Shown: positions 44,160 to 60,763, counted from the stretch's first letter. The stretch: DNA of 64,000 bases from a candidate division NC10 bacterium CSP1-5 (GCA_001443495.1 LDXR01000008.1:69595-133594), one strand, 5' to 3'. Translations and numbers: made by a program. The notes: generated by a model not told the origin, from the sequence alone.

Positions 44160-44250
44160 ATAGCTTCGGTCGTTCATGGTTGATAGTTCGTCGTTCATGG
44201 CCGGAGGTTTCCTTGATCCCTGAACCCTGAACCCTGAACCCTGAACGGGG
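44160..44250. repeat. Tandem heptamer repeats inside pyrK
   Basis: Four copies of CCCTGAA (44218-44246) and TTCATGG-type units (44174-44200) encode the insert between the iron-sulfur ligands of PyrK. On the coding strand the unit is GGTTCAG, which has no stop in any frame; the reverse would give TGA. Confidence 0.75.
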
Positions 44251-44991
44251 ATGACGCATCCCATGCACGCCCCAAACCCGCAGCCCATCTCGGCCTCCAG
44301 CGAGACCTGACAGGGAATCTCGAATCGCTCGGCGACCCGCGCGACGGCATGGAGCATCGGGTGAGGACCGCAGGCGTAAATCGTTGACCGTCGACCGTCG
44401 ACCGATGACCGGAGGAACGAATCCAAGAGGTCGGTCACGAGGCCCCGATGGCCGAGACTGCCGTCTTCGGTGGCGACGTGGACCGTCGCCCCCGCCTTGC
44501 GAAGGTCGGCGGCACAGAGGATGTCGTGGCGGGTCTTCCCCCCGATGAACGCCACCATTCGTCGATGTCCGATGTCTCTCTTCCGTGAAGCGTGAACTGT
44601 GAACCGTGAACGCCGTAGACTTTCGGCCAGTGCGACGACCGGAGGGACCCCGATGCCTCCCGCCACTAGGAGGGTGGTGGTGAGGTTGCGAGGGACCCGA
44701 TAACCGTTCCCCAAGGGGCCTAAGAAGTCGACGCGATCTCCCCGCTTGAGCTGAGAGAGGGCGGTCGTGCCCTTCCCGATCACCTTGTAGAGGATCTCGA
44801 CCACGGTCTTCCCGCCTCCGGCCCGCCTTCCGGGGCGCTTGACTCGCAGGATGCTGTAGGCCCTCGGCAGGAAGGGGTCGAGCGATCCCGAGGGCTTCAC
44901 CATGACGAACTGTCCCGGCTCAAAGACCAGACGGGGTGAGGTGAATCGCTGGAGGTAGTAGTCTCCGTGGAGCCTGTGGAGCGAATCCACC

Positions 44992-48270
<3,279 letters not shown>

Positions 48271-48299
48271 TGCTACGGCTCGTGAAGGAGTGTGCCTGC

Positions 48300-49565
48300 C
48301 TAAGTGACGATCTCGCCTCGTTGACGGACCCGCGACCGCTCGACCCCGGGAAGCTCCACCGCCTGTGGCGTTCTGCGCCCCCGCTCCATCAAGGCCACGA
48401 AACGGTCAAAGAGGTACCGCGAGTCGTGGGGCCCCGGAGAGGCCTCGGGGTGGTACTGGACCGAGAAGATGGGGAGTCGCGTGTGCCGCATCCCTTCGAC
48501 GGTCCCGTCGTTCAGGTTCACGTGCGTCAGTTCCACCTCACCACCCGGGATCGAGTCGATGTCGACGGCAAAGCCGTGGTTCTGGGTGGTGATCTCGACC
48601 TTCCCGGTGTGAATCTCCTTGACCGGATGGTTCGCCCCGTGATGGCCGAATTTGAGCTTGTAGGTCCGACCGCCCAGGGCGAGGCCCAGAATCTGATGCC
48701 CGAGGCAGATCCCGAAGATCGGTATTCTTCCGATGAGCCGCCGTGTGGTCTCAATCAGGTACGTCACTCCCTCCGGGTCGCCGGGACCGTTGCTGAGAAG
48801 GATGCCGTCTGGATTATAGGCCAGGATCTCGTCAGCCGTGGCGAAGGCCGGGACGATGAAGACATCGCAACCAGCGCTCACCAGCTGTCGAAGGATGTTG
48901 TACTTGATCCCGCAGTCGATGGCCACCACGCGGAACCGCGGGCGAGGACTGAGGGCTGAGGACTGAAGGGAGAAGAGGTCGAGCTGCTCCCTCTTCGACT
49001 CGGGACTCATGGCTCCTGGCTCATCGAGATAGCCGTGGGGCCAGCGCCACTCCCCTTCCCACCATCGGAACGGCTCAGTGCAGCTTACCTCCTTGACGAG
49101 ATCGCGCCCGATGAGACCTGGAGAAGATCGGGCCTTCTCGACAAGGTTCCTGGGGGAAAGGTCGATCGTGGAGATCACGCCCTCCATGGCGCCCTGATCC
49201 CGGATGTGCTTGGTCAGGGCGCGCGTGTCGATCCCCTGAATCCCCACAATCCTCCACTCCTTGAGGTAGGCGTCGAGTGTCTGGGCCTTGCGCCAGTTGC
49301 TGGGGTACGGGGATCCTTCCTTGACGATAAAGCCTTCCACAAACGGGCGTCGGGACTCGATGTCCTCGGGGTTGATCCCGTAATTGCCGATAAGAGGGTA
49401 GGTCATGCAGACGATCTGCCCCTTATACGAAGGGTCCGTCAGGACCTCCTGATAGCCGGTCATGGCCGTGTTGAAGACTACCTCGCCGACACACTCCCCC
49501 TCCGCGCCGAAGGAGGTGCCCTCAAAGACGGTGCCATCCGCTAGGGCGAGGATCGCGGGCTTCAT
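48300..49565 (-). CDS. carA: Carbamoyl phosphate synthetase small subunit
   Basis: A 421-residue glutaminase subunit. The nucleophile Cys is in [17 protein letters not shown], with H and E in [13 protein letters not shown]. The N-terminal domain begins [26 protein letters not shown] 49565 follows GGGAGG; the long upstream frame lacks family residues and overlaps pyrC. A repeat-encoded segment ([18 protein letters not shown], 48937-48976, units GGACTGA/GGGCTGA) lies before the catalytic domain and is not a usual part of CarA. Confidence 0.95.
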   Translation of the reverse strand: MKPAILALADGTVFEGTSFGAEGECVGEVVFNTAMTGYQEVLTDPSYKGQIVCMTYPLIGNYGINPEDIESRRPFVEGFIVKEGSPYPSNWRKAQTLDAYLKEWRIVGIQGIDTRALTKHIRDQGAMEGVISTIDLSPRNLVEKARSSPGLIGRDLVKEVSCTEPFRWWEGEWRWPHGYLDEPGAMSPESKREQLDLFSLQSSALSPRPRFRVVAIDCGIKYNILRQLVSAGCDVFIVPAFATADEILAYNPDGILLSNGPGDPEGVTYLIETTRRLIGRIPIFGICLGHQILGLALGGRTYKLKFGHHGANHPVKEIHTGKVEITTQNHGFAVDIDSIPGGEVELTHVNLNDGTVEGMRHTRLPIFSVQYHPEASPGPHDSRYLFDRFVALMERGRRTPQAVELPGVERSRVRQRGEIVT

Positions 49566-50905
49566 GTCGCCTCCCACACCACCTGCCCGGCCACGATCGT
49601 CATCGCCGCTCTTCCTTTGAGCTTCCAGCCGATGAAGGGCGTGTTCTTGCTCTTCGATTGGAGGGCCTGCTCTTCGGCGACCCATTCGTGGTCAGGGTCG
49701 ACGATGGTAATGTCCGCATCCGCGCCGGGAGCGAGCGTCCCTTTATGCTTGAGCTTGAGGATCCGGGCTGGCGCGGCCGCCATGCGCTCCACGATCATGG
49801 CGAGCGTGAGGAGACCGGTATGGTAAAACTCGCTCAGGATCAGGCCGAGGGCGGTTTCAAGCCCGACGATGCCGAAGGGGGCGTAGTCGAATTCCATCTC
49901 TTTCTCGGCGCGGGCGTGGGGGGCGTGGTCGGTGGCGATCACCTCGATGGTGCCGTCGATGAGCGCCTCGCGGAGCGCCGCGACGTCCTCGACCGCGCGG
50001 AGCGGAGGATTCATCTTGGTGTTGGTGTGAAAGCCGCGGACGGCCTCGTCGGGGAGGATCAGGTGGTGTGGTGTCGCCTCGCCGCTGACCCGCATCCCCC
50101 GCCCCTTGGCCTCGCGGATGAGACGGATCGACTCTGCCGTGCTCACGTGACAGATGTGGAGGCGCGCCCCGGTGTACTCGCTGAGCAGGATGTCCCTTCC
50201 CACCATGGCCGCCTCGGCGACAGACGGGATCCCCTTGAGCCCCAGTTCGGTGCTGACGCGCCCCTCGTGCATGACCCCCCCTGCGGAGAGGTGGAGGTCC
50301 TCACAGTGGGGGAGGAGAGGGACGTCGAACATGGTGGCGTACTCCATCGCTCGCCGCATCAGATCGGCATTCATCACCGGCTTGCCGTCATCGGAGAGGC
50401 CGACACAGCCTGCCGCCACCAACTCACCCATCTCAGCCAGCTCCTGGCCTTGCTGCCCCTTCGATATGCATCCGATGGGGAAGACGTGCACGCGTCCCAC
50501 CTTCTGGGCCTGCTCCAAGATGTACTCGGTGACCGAGGCGGTATCGTTCACCGGCTCGGTATTCGGCATGCAGCAGATCGATGTGAACCCGCCCCGGGCG
50601 GCGGCCGCCGTCCCGGAGGCGATGGTCTCCTCGTCCTCTCGTCCCGGCTCCCGGAGATGGACATGCATATCGATGAGACCCGGGACCACAATCTTGCCTG
50701 TGGCGTCGATCACCCGATCGACCTTCGGTACTGCGGGATCGTCCTCCACCGGCTTCTTGTTCTTTCTCCCTTGAACCCTGAATCCTGAACCCTGAGCTGG
50801 TTTGTCCACGTGGAGGATCTGCGCGTCCTCGACGAGCACATCAAGGGTGTCGTCAATCCCGCTCGCCGGATCGATCACCCGGCCTCCTGTGATCAACAAT
50901 CGCAT
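49562..50905 (-). CDS. pyrC: Dihydroorotase
   Basis: A 447-residue amidohydrolase that closes carbamoyl aspartate to dihydroorotate. Metal ligands are HVH in [15 protein letters not shown], later His in LPHCEDLH and HICHVSTAE, and the Asp in [14 protein letters not shown]. Sequence [13 protein letters not shown] (about residue 45-60) is encoded in part by tandem heptamers, a repeat insert before the catalytic core. It overlaps carA by 4 bp and follows pyrB after a repeat-filled gap. Confidence 0.94.
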   Translation of the reverse strand: MRLLITGGRVIDPASGIDDTLDVLVEDAQILHVDKPAQGSGFRVQGRKNKKPVEDDPAVPKVDRVIDATGKIVVPGLIDMHVHLREPGREDEETIASGTAAAARGGFTSICCMPNTEPVNDTASVTEYILEQAQKVGRVHVFPIGCISKGQQGQELAEMGELVAAGCVGLSDDGKPVMNADLMRRAMEYATMFDVPLLPHCEDLHLSAGGVMHEGRVSTELGLKGIPSVAEAAMVGRDILLSEYTGARLHICHVSTAESIRLIREAKGRGMRVSGEATPHHLILPDEAVRGFHTNTKMNPPLRAVEDVAALREALIDGTIEVIATDHAPHARAEKEMEFDYAPFGIVGLETALGLILSEFYHTGLLTLAMIVERMAAAPARILKLKHKGTLAPGADADITIVDPDHEWVAEEQALQSKSKNTPFIGWKLKGRAAMTIVAGQVVWEAT

Positions 50906-50927
50906 CTCACGCTCCGTTGCACTCCGC

Positions 50928-51015
50928 GGGTTCAGGGTTCATCGTTCAGGGTTTATGGTCGGTACTTCAGAGATTCTCGGGCTACCATGAACCATGAACC
51001 ACGCACCATGAACGA
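50928..51015. repeat. Heptamer repeats between pyrC and pyrB
   Basis: GGGTTCAGGGTTCATCGTTCAGGG on one side and ACCATGAACCATGAACC... units on the other fill almost the whole pyrB-pyrC gap. They share the unit types seen inside the coding regions of pyrC, pyrK, carA and pyrD. Confidence 0.7.
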
Positions 51016-51017
51016 AG

Positions 51018-51950
51018 TTACCGCTCGGCAGGCTGGCCGCCCGTCAACAGGTACAGGAGGGCCATGCGGATCGCCACCCCGTTGGTCACCTGATCGAGGA
51101 TGAGGCTGTACGGTCCGTCCGCCACCTCGGGTGCGATCTCCACCCCCCGATTGATCGGCCCCGGGTGCATGATCAGCACGCCTTCCTTTGCCTTCTTCAA
51201 CCGCTCGACGGTGAGGCCGAAGAGGCGGCTGTACTCGCGGAGCGATGGGAGCAGGGTGGGACCCTGCCGCTCCCGCTGGATCCGAAGCATCATGATGATG
51301 TCGGCATCAGCGATGGCCGCCCCTATCTCGCAGGTCGCCCGAACCCCGAGCTGCTCCGGAAAGCGCGGGAGGAGCGTGGATGGTCCCGCGACCCTCACCT
51401 CTATCCCCATCTTGCGCATGGCGGCAATGTTGGATCGCGCGACCCGGCTGTGGCTGATGTCTCCCACGATCGCCGCCCGGAGCCCATCCAGCCGTCCCAG
51501 CCGCTCGCGGATGGTGAACAGGTCGAGGAGCGCCTGGGTGGGATGCTCGTGGGCCCCGTCCCCGGCATTGATGATCGAGGCCCGCAGGCAATCGGCCAGG
51601 ATCTTGGGGGCCCCCGGAGCCGGATGGCGGATCACCACCACATCCGGGTGCATGGCCTGAAGGGTCTTGCCGGTGTCGAGGAGGGATTCGCCCTTGGTGA
51701 CGGAGGAGGCGGTCGCAGAGATGTTGATTACATCGGCGCTCAACCACTTGCCGGCGATCTCGAAAGAGGTCCGCGTCCTCGTGCTCGGCTCGTAGAAGAG
51801 GTTGATCACGGTCTTGCCCCGAAGGGCGGGGACCTTCTTAATCTCTCGGGAGGCGATCTCTTTCATCGAGTCGGCCGTGTCCAGGATGAACTGGATCTCC
51901 TCCGCCTCGAGATCGCGGATCGTCAACAGATCCTTTCGCTTCAGCGCCAT
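51018..51950 (-). CDS. pyrB: Aspartate carbamoyltransferase catalytic subunit
   Basis: A 310-residue transcarbamylase that joins carbamoyl phosphate and aspartate. The carbamoyl phosphate loop is [13 protein letters not shown], and the aspartate loop [17 protein letters not shown]. Catalytic [13 protein letters not shown] is also present. No pyrI regulatory gene is nearby. It is the second gene of the operon, after pyrR by 22 bp, and before pyrC. Confidence 0.95.
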   Translation of the reverse strand: MALKRKDLLTIRDLEAEEIQFILDTADSMKEIASREIKKVPALRGKTVINLFYEPSTRTRTSFEIAGKWLSADVINISATASSVTKGESLLDTGKTLQAMHPDVVVIRHPAPGAPKILADCLRASIINAGDGAHEHPTQALLDLFTIRERLGRLDGLRAAIVGDISHSRVARSNIAAMRKMGIEVRVAGPSTLLPRFPEQLGVRATCEIGAAIADADIIMMLRIQRERQGPTLLPSLREYSRLFGLTVERLKKAKEGVLIMHPGPINRGVEIAPEVADGPYSLILDQVTNGVAIRMALLYLLTGGQPAER

Positions 51951-51972
51951 TGTTCTTCCCGATGCCCCCCCA

Positions 51973-52645
<673 letters not shown>

Positions 52646-52651
52646 CACATC

Positions 52652-52681
52652 ATCATATTATTCAGGCCCTTCTCCTGTCAA
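52652..52681 (-). promoter_or_regulatory. pyr operon promoter
   Basis: On the minus strand TTGACA (52676-52681), 18 bp, TATGAT (52652-52657). The start point near 52645 puts the PyrR-binding loop at the very start of the leader. Confidence 0.65.
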
Positions 52682-52815
52682 GCAGATTTTCGGAGCTGGG
52701 GGGCACGGATTCGGCACCCTCAGCACGGGCGTCTCCAAAGATGAGTCAGAATCAGACCTGACCCTCCCGACAGATCTGGCAGAGTCGCATAAGGACTTAG
52801 CCCCAAATTCCTGGG

Positions 52816-53562
52816 CTATCGTTGCTTTCGGACCAAGCGGAAGATAATCCAAGCCATGGCCAGTGTGAGAGCCGTCAGGGTGACGGCCAACACTCCCGCA
52901 GAGGCCTTGCTCCAGCGGAGGATCCTCATCTCCCCATAGGTCAGTAGTGCTCCGATGACGGCTCCTGTGATCGCCGCAATGGACACCGCCCACCGGGTCC
53001 AGGCCGGGGGGCCCTGGTCGGCAACCCGGCTCAGGGCTTTGTACCTGCGTTCAAGGTATGCAAGGGTCCAGAGGCCGATGGCGCCGATCGAGCCGAGCAC
53101 CATATTGGCTATGTCGGTCGGGCCATTTATCCCGCGCCGGATCTGGAGGGCTCCGTTCAGGGCCACGAGCAACATCCCTAACCCGAGAACGATCATCATG
53201 ATTGGCTTGAGAAATATGCCTTGCAAGCGTTTCTGGTGCCCGGGGTACGCTCCTCTGTCTCGCCACCACATACGCATCGCCCGAATGGTCGGCGGGATTC
53301 CCAGGTAGCCGCATACATTGAGGATCCCCCAAAGTGGGACCTGGCTCCGCAATGGGAGTACGCTCCAATGGATTCCGCCGGACAGCAGCATGAGCGGCAG
53401 GTAGAAGATGAGGCCGGGCAGCAGCAGGACTGTCTCGACCCAACTCAGGCTTTTGTCGGTCAGCGGGGGCCTCCCGTGCAGGAGGATGACAGTCGCTCCG
53501 ATGACCAGGAGGGCGTATAGCACGCGGCTCCAGCGGGAAAGGCGGATCCGCCGGTCGCTCAT
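52816..53562 (-). CDS. Multi-pass membrane protein of unknown function
   Basis: A 248-residue membrane protein with about six hydrophobic segments (about residues 12-28, 42-62, 80-98, 120-138, 150-168, 195-240). The N- and C-termini are basic (MSDRRIRLSRWSR; FRLVRKQR). I do not recognise a family. It is divergent from ligA and upstream of the pyr promoter. Confidence 0.6.
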   Translation of the reverse strand: MSDRRIRLSRWSRVLYALLVIGATVILLHGRPPLTDKSLSWVETVLLLPGLIFYLPLMLLSGGIHWSVLPLRSQVPLWGILNVCGYLGIPPTIRAMRMWWRDRGAYPGHQKRLQGIFLKPIMMIVLGLGMLLVALNGALQIRRGINGPTDIANMVLGSIGAIGLWTLAYLERRYKALSRVADQGPPAWTRWAVSIAAITGAVIGALLTYGEMRILRWSKASAGVLAVTLTALTLAMAWIIFRLVRKQR

Positions 53563-53695
53563 GGGAGCATCCCCAGCGTCGCCATACCATCCTGGTTTCG
53601 TCTAGCCGAAGGCCGGCTTCTCATCGCTCCCACCCGAAGCTTTTCGTGTCACGGCAATGCTCCCCGGGACTGAAGTGGTGCAAGAATTATGCTGA

Positions 53696-55819
<2,124 letters not shown>

Positions 55820-55849
55820 CTCAAGTCCGGTAACCTTGGAGAAGCCGCC

Positions 55850-56845
55850 GTGTCTCTCCGGAAGATTGCCCCTTTTGCCCTCGCAGTTGTGATTCTCGGA
55901 GGCGCCCTCATCGCTTTTAGCCTGGGCCGGGACTCTGCAGGAAAGATCCTGGAGGGGACAGGGACTATTGAGGCGACCGACGTCAGGGTGGGAACGAAGG
56001 TCTTGGGACGCATTAAGGATCTGCTGGTCAGGGAGGGGGATGCGGTCAAGGCAGGGCAGGTGATTGCCCGGCTGGAGAGCGCGGAGTACGCGGCGGCGGT
56101 CGCCCGGGACCGGGCGAGCGTGGCCAAGGCCGAGGCTCAACTCGCCGAACTGCTCGCCGGGGCCCGGGAGCAGGAGATCAAGGAGGCGAGGGCAACCGCT
56201 GCCCAGGCCGCGGCGAATCTCGAGAAGGCGCGTCTCGACTGGGAGCGGTATCAGGAACTCTATGCCGAAGGCGCCATCTCTTCTCTGGATCGGGACGCCG
56301 CCCTGAACCGGCATCAGGTGGCCCAGGAGCAGCACAAGGCGACCCAGGAGCGACTGAACCTGCTCCTCGCCGGTGCGCGCGCCGAGGCGATCGAGGCGGC
56401 CCGCTGGGAGGTGGCGCGGGCCAAGGCAGCCTTGACCGCCTCGATGGTGACCCTCGACGAGACCGTGATCCGGGCGCCGATCTCGGGGATCATCCTCACC
56501 AAGGCGTCGGACCAGGGGGAGACGGTCCTGACCGGCGCATCGATTGTTGTGATGATTGATCCCCAGGATATTTGGCTCAGGGTCTACATTGCCGAGAGTG
56601 ATATCGGCAGGGTCCGGCTGGGCCAGCGGGCCCGGATCCGCGTCGACTCCTTCCCCGATCGGTCCTTTCCGGGGAAGGTGACAGAGATCGCGAGCAGGGC
56701 AGAGTTTACCCCGAAGAACGTCCAGACCAAAAAGGAGAGGGTCTATCTGGTCTTCGGCGTCAAGATCGCCCTGGAGAATCCCGAGGGACTGCTCAAGCCC
56801 GGTATGCCGGCCGACGCAGAGATCATTATGGAGGGGACAGGGTAA
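55850..56845 (+). CDS. HlyD/YbhG-type periplasmic adaptor of ABC efflux system
   Basis: A 331-residue membrane fusion protein. It has one N-terminal membrane anchor, biotinyl-lipoyl halves (GTGTIEATDVRVGTKVLGRI; VIRAPISGIILTKASDQGETV), a long alpha-helical hairpin (about residues 95-195) and a beta-barrel domain. It links an inner-membrane transporter to the outer membrane. It starts with GTG 30 bp after ligA and is followed after 7 bp by the ATP-binding subunit gene. The substrate of the system is unknown. Confidence 0.88.
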   Translation: MSLRKIAPFALAVVILGGALIAFSLGRDSAGKILEGTGTIEATDVRVGTKVLGRIKDLLVREGDAVKAGQVIARLESAEYAAAVARDRASVAKAEAQLAELLAGAREQEIKEARATAAQAAANLEKARLDWERYQELYAEGAISSLDRDAALNRHQVAQEQHKATQERLNLLLAGARAEAIEAARWEVARAKAALTASMVTLDETVIRAPISGIILTKASDQGETVLTGASIVVMIDPQDIWLRVYIAESDIGRVRLGQRARIRVDSFPDRSFPGKVTEIASRAEFTPKNVQTKKERVYLVFGVKIALENPEGLLKPGMPADAEIIMEGTG

Positions 56846-56851
56846 GGGGAG

Positions 56852-57826
56852 ATGGGTGAGTACGCCATCGTCACGAAGCAGCTAACGAAGCGGTTTGGGA
56901 AGCGACTCGCCGTGGATCATGTCGACCTCAGGGTCCGAAAGGGGGAGGTCTACGGGTTCCTCGGACCGAATGGGGCCGGGAAGTCCACCACCATCCGGAT
57001 GCTCTGCGGCATCCTCGATCCCACCGAAGGGGAGGGAACCGTCCTGGGCTACGACATCCGAACGGACGCCGAGAAGATCAAGGAGAAGATCGGCTACATG
57101 TCCCAGCGGTTCAGCCTGTATGAGGATCTGACTGTCCAGGAGAACCTGGAGTTCTACGCCAGTATCTATGGGGTTCCCAGGACCCAGTGGAGGGCGCGGA
57201 TCGAGCGGATGATCCGGATGGCCGATCTGGTGGGGCGGGAGAAGGACCTGGCGGCGACCCTGTCCGGGGGATGGAAGCAGCGGCTGGCCTTGGGCTGCTG
57301 CATCGTGCACACCCCTCAGCTGATCTTTCTCGATGAGCCGACGGCGGGGGTGGATCCGGTTTCGCGCAGGAATTTCTGGGACCTCATTTACCGCCTGGCC
57401 GAAGAGGGAACAACCGTTATGGTGACCACCCACTACATGGATGAGGCGGAGCACTGCGATACCCTGGGATTTATCTACAAAGGCCGGATCCTGGTGCAAG
57501 GGAGCCCTGCTGAGATCAAGGCCACCCAGCTCCAGGGGCAGGTCTGGGAGGTGGACTGCAGCCCGCCCGCCCGGGGCTTCGAGGTGCTGGAGAAGATGGA
57601 GAAGGTCGATGAGGTCGTTCGGTACGGGCGGCTCCTTCACCTCATCGGGGCGAGGGATGGCCTCTCGGAAGCCCGGGTGACTGACGCCCTGGAGAAGGCC
57701 GGGATTCAGGTGCGGCGGGTGGAGGAGGTCGCTCCCTCCGTCGAGGATATCTTTGTTTCCTTCGTCGGCCTTGATGAGCGCAAGAGTCTCCGCGCCCGGC
57801 TCCGGCGGGGGATCGAGGAGGAGTGA
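56852..57826 (+). CDS. ABC transporter ATP-binding protein
   Basis: A 324-residue ATPase. Walker A is GPNGAGKSTT, the signature is LSGGWKQR (the Q-rich usual LSGGMKQR), Walker B LIFLDEPTAGVD and the H-loop TTHYMDE. The C-terminal extension of about 100 residues is typical of ABC-2 drug or lipid exporters. It is preceded by GGGGAG and overlaps the permease gene by 4 bp. It belongs to the YbhF/CcmA-like exporter class. Confidence 0.93.
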   Translation: MGEYAIVTKQLTKRFGKRLAVDHVDLRVRKGEVYGFLGPNGAGKSTTIRMLCGILDPTEGEGTVLGYDIRTDAEKIKEKIGYMSQRFSLYEDLTVQENLEFYASIYGVPRTQWRARIERMIRMADLVGREKDLAATLSGGWKQRLALGCCIVHTPQLIFLDEPTAGVDPVSRRNFWDLIYRLAEEGTTVMVTTHYMDEAEHCDTLGFIYKGRILVQGSPAEIKATQLQGQVWEVDCSPPARGFEVLEKMEKVDEVVRYGRLLHLIGARDGLSEARVTDALEKAGIQVRRVEEVAPSVEDIFVSFVGLDERKSLRARLRRGIEEE

Positions 57827-58956
57827 TGAATACGCGACTGCTGGGAATCATGCGCAAGGAGTTCATCCAGCTCTGGAGAGATCGTATCACCTTGACCCTG
57901 ATTCTCTTTATGCCGGCGATGATGCTCTGGATCTTCGGCATTGCGGTCAATACCGAGGTCAAGCACATCAGCACGGTGGTCTGGGACCAGGCTCGGACGC
58001 CGGAGAGCAGGCAGCTCTTGGAGGCCCTGGAGAATTCCCAGTATTTCGCGATCACCGATTACGCAAAGAACCTGCGGCAAGTCACCGAGAGCGTCGACCG
58101 GGGCAGGGCGAAGGTGGGCGTTGTGATCCCGCCCGACTTTGCCGAGAACCTCCACGCCAGGAGACCGGCGCAGGTCCAGGTCATCGTCGATGCTACGGAT
58201 CCGTTAGTGGCCACCTCTGCGGTCAACGCGGCGACGGCCATTGGTCAGGCCCGCTCTCTGGATCTGGCTGTGGAGGCGTTCCAGGGCATGGGCATACGCG
58301 CCGGGTCGAGCTCGCTGCTCGATGTGCGGGTCCGCGCCTGGTACAATCCCGACATGCTGAGCCCCCTCTTCATCATTCCCGGCCTCATCGGCGCCATGCT
58401 GATGCAGACCACGATCGCCATCGTGGCCGCGGTCATCGTGCGCGAGAAGGAGCGGGGGACCCTCGAGGCCCTGATCGTGAGCCCGCTCAGGCGGTGGGAG
58501 CTGATGACGGGGAAGCTGGTCCCCAATATCGTGGTGGCCTACGCCCAGATGACGGTCGCCCTGGTGCTGGGCAACCTCTTCTTCCATGTGCCTATCCGGG
58601 GGAGCCTGGTTCTCTTGTACGCCATGAGCCTGGTCTTCATCATCGGAAGCCTCGGCCTCGGGATCTACATCTCCACGCTTGCCCAGACCCAGCACCAGGC
58701 GATGCAGATCTCTTACTTCTTCTTCCTCCCCGGGATCTACCTCTCGGGCCTCCTCTTCCCGGTCGAGGGGATGCCGCCCGTTGGCCAGGTCTTGGCCCAT
58801 TTCATGCCCTTGACCTATTACCTCCAGATCCTGCGGGGCATTCTCCTCAAGGGGATCGGCATCGCCTATCTTTGGCCTCAGCTTTTGATCCTGTCGGCCT
58901 TTGGAGTCGTGGTCTTCACCTTGAGTGTTCTTCGATTCCAGAAGAGGTTGGGGTAG
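57823..58956 (+). CDS. ABC-2 type permease
   Basis: A 377-residue permease with one N-terminal helix, a large periplasmic domain (about residues 45-175) and five C-terminal helices. The ABC-2 signature EKERGTLEALIVSPLRRWELMTGKLVPNI (about 205-235) is present. It resembles YbhS/YbhR-type proteins, which form homodimers. It overlaps the ATPase gene and is followed 4 bp later by a metalloprotease gene. Confidence 0.92.
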   Translation: MMNTRLLGIMRKEFIQLWRDRITLTLILFMPAMMLWIFGIAVNTEVKHISTVVWDQARTPESRQLLEALENSQYFAITDYAKNLRQVTESVDRGRAKVGVVIPPDFAENLHARRPAQVQVIVDATDPLVATSAVNAATAIGQARSLDLAVEAFQGMGIRAGSSSLLDVRVRAWYNPDMLSPLFIIPGLIGAMLMQTTIAIVAAVIVREKERGTLEALIVSPLRRWELMTGKLVPNIVVAYAQMTVALVLGNLFFHVPIRGSLVLLYAMSLVFIIGSLGLGIYISTLAQTQHQAMQISYFFFLPGIYLSGLLFPVEGMPPVGQVLAHFMPLTYYLQILRGILLKGIGIAYLWPQLLILSAFGVVVFTLSVLRFQKRLG

Positions 58957-58960
58957 GCGG

Positions 58961-60172
58961 GTGGCCATACGCATCCTCCCGGGAGCCGCCCTCGTGTGTG
59001 CGTTGAGCCTGCTCCTGGCGAGCGCGGTGATGGCGGGAACGCCAGGGATGCGGGAGGCGGCATTGAGGCACTTCACGCCCGAGGAGATCGCACGGGGCCA
59101 GAGCTACATGGGGGGCCGGTATCTCCTCTTCGGGATCCGCAGCGTGGTCCAGCTGGCCTTCTTCCTTGTTCTGATTTTTGCGCCCGCCTCTCGCACGCTG
59201 CGGGACCTGAGTGAGGCCTGGGCCGGTCATCGCCCGTGGCTCGCGCTGACTTTGTATGCCGCGTGCCTCCTGCTGCTGTACCGTCTCCTCCTCCTCCCCC
59301 TGGAACTCTATGGAGGCTACTATCGGGAGCACGCGTATGGCCTCTCGACTCAGGGCCTCGGCGGCTGGTTCAGAGACTGGGGCAAGGGACTGCTTCTGCA
59401 GGTGATCCTGCTTTTGCCGACGGTAAACCTGTTGTATCTCTTTGTTCGGCGCGACCCTCTCCGCTGGTTCCTGCCCGCCGGCGGGGTCCTCGCAGTATTG
59501 ATCCTCGTCCTTGCCTTTGCATCCCCGGTCCTCATCGATCCCCTCTTTCACACCTTCACCCCGCTCAAGGATGCCGATCTGAAGGGGAGGGTGATCAGAC
59601 TGGCGGAGCGGGCGGGGATCGCGGTCGAGCAGGTGCTCGAGGCCGATGCGAGCCGCAGGACGGTCAAGGCCAATGCCTATGTGACCGGGTTCGGACGGAC
59701 CAAGCGCATTGTCCTGTATGACACGCTCCTCAAGCGGGCGTCAGCCGATGAGGTGGAGGTGGTGCTCGCCCATGAGATGGGCCACCGGATGTATCGCCAC
59801 ATCTGGAAGGGAGTGGGGTTGTCAGTTGTAGCCCTGTGCGTCGCTCTCGGCATCGCTGCAGTGGTCTTCCGATGGGGGAGCGCGCGAGGCTTGATCACGC
59901 ATCCGGGCGATCCCGCCGGGCTTCCGCTGCTCATTCTGACGCTGTTCTTGCTGAACCTGGTGACGCTGCCGCTCCAGAACGTCGTCTCGCGCCATTTCGA
60001 ACGCCAGGCGGATCGCGCGGCCCTGGAGCTCGCCGGCAATCGCCAGGCCCACATCAAGGTCGAGGTGGATCTGGCGCGGTCCAACCTGGCCGACACCACC
60101 CCGCCCCGCTGGGCCGTCCTGCTCCTCTACACCCACCCCCCGGTCCTCGAACGCATCGCCATCGCCGAGTAA
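58961..60172 (+). CDS. M48-family membrane metalloprotease (Ste24-like)
   Basis: A 403-residue protein with several membrane segments. The zinc site is VVLAHEMGHRMYRH (HExxH), and the third ligand lies in FERQADRAALELAGN. The first half has long hydrophobic helices as in Ste24/CaaX proteases. The GTG at 58961 lies 4 bp after the permease stop and starts with a signal-like segment VAIRILPGAALVCALSLLL. It is the last gene of the efflux operon; its role there is unclear. Confidence 0.85.
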   Translation: MAIRILPGAALVCALSLLLASAVMAGTPGMREAALRHFTPEEIARGQSYMGGRYLLFGIRSVVQLAFFLVLIFAPASRTLRDLSEAWAGHRPWLALTLYAACLLLLYRLLLLPLELYGGYYREHAYGLSTQGLGGWFRDWGKGLLLQVILLLPTVNLLYLFVRRDPLRWFLPAGGVLAVLILVLAFASPVLIDPLFHTFTPLKDADLKGRVIRLAERAGIAVEQVLEADASRRTVKANAYVTGFGRTKRIVLYDTLLKRASADEVEVVLAHEMGHRMYRHIWKGVGLSVVALCVALGIAAVVFRWGSARGLITHPGDPAGLPLLILTLFLLNLVTLPLQNVVSRHFERQADRAALELAGNRQAHIKVEVDLARSNLADTTPPRWAVLLLYTHPPVLERIAIAE

Positions 60173-60183
60173 GAAAAAGAGGG

Positions 60184-60383
60184 CAGCACCCTCGGCCCCT
60201 CGCTCCAGGCCTCCCGCGGCGACCCTGAGCGGCGGCTTACGGCCTGGGTCCCTCCGTGTTCACGATCCGTGCAAAGAAGCCCGGCACGGATCGTGCCTCG
60301 GTTTCCCAGGCCGTCGCCTGCCGAGGGGCCCCGCCGCTTCCGGCAATGTCGCTCGGGACCTGCAGGTGCTGCCTCAGCAAGCA
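60184..60383 (+). repeat. Interspersed repeat copy B (long form)
   Basis: About 200 bp, closely similar to copy A over its whole length. It begins 11 bp after the stop of the M48 gene, in sense orientation. It contains a perfect 12-bp inverted repeat, CACGATCCGTGC (60261-60272) and GCACGGATCGTG (60284-60295), around an 11-nt loop. The rest of the 0.6-kb gap to 60763 holds a second repeat (60559-60655) and a promoter. Confidence 0.8.
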
Positions 60384-60558
60384 AGGCCGGGGTTGTCGGG
60401 AGGGCAACGGGTGGCGGAGGCCGGGCGCCCATCCGCCCGGAGGAGAATTTCGCCACCGCTGCTTCTTTCTTGATGGAATGGTGCGTGAAGTCTCCGAGGA
60501 CGGATGGGGTGGCCGACGACAGGACCCGTTGGCGAAGGCGCAGGTGGGGGAAATATCG

Positions 60559-60655
60559 CGTTGACCGCGGACCGATCACCGATGACAGAAAGAACCTCTT
60601 GGTTTTAACGGTCGTCGGTGATCCGTCATCGGTCAGCGGGTCGGGAGCGAGGGGC
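60559..60655. repeat. GACCGATGACCG-type hairpin repeat
   Basis: GACCGCGGACCGATCACCGA on the left pairs with GGTCGTCGGTGATCC and GTCATCGGTC on the right; the loop AGAAAGAACCTCTTGG is similar to that of the 14447 copy (GAGAAACCCTCTGG). Confidence 0.6.
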
Positions 60656-60687
60656 CTGCAGGTGCTGCTCCACCCAGTCGCACGACC

Positions 60688-60716
60688 TTGACAGCGCCCG
60701 AAGCGTGTGGTAACGA
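60688..60716 (+). promoter_or_regulatory. Promoter of the TPR gene
   Basis: Consensus TTGACA (60688-60693), 17 bp, TAACGA (60711-60716). GAGGTGA before the ATG at 60764 is the ribosome site. Confidence 0.45.
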
Positions 60717-60763
60717 AAGATCTTAGTGACTCGCTATCGGTGATAGGAACGAGGTGAGCTTGT

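Noticed and set aside
44218-44246. Possible CRISPR-like array in pyrK
   Set aside because: Units are 7 bp in direct tandem without spacers; this is a simple tandem repeat. No CRISPR array or cas gene is seen in the window.
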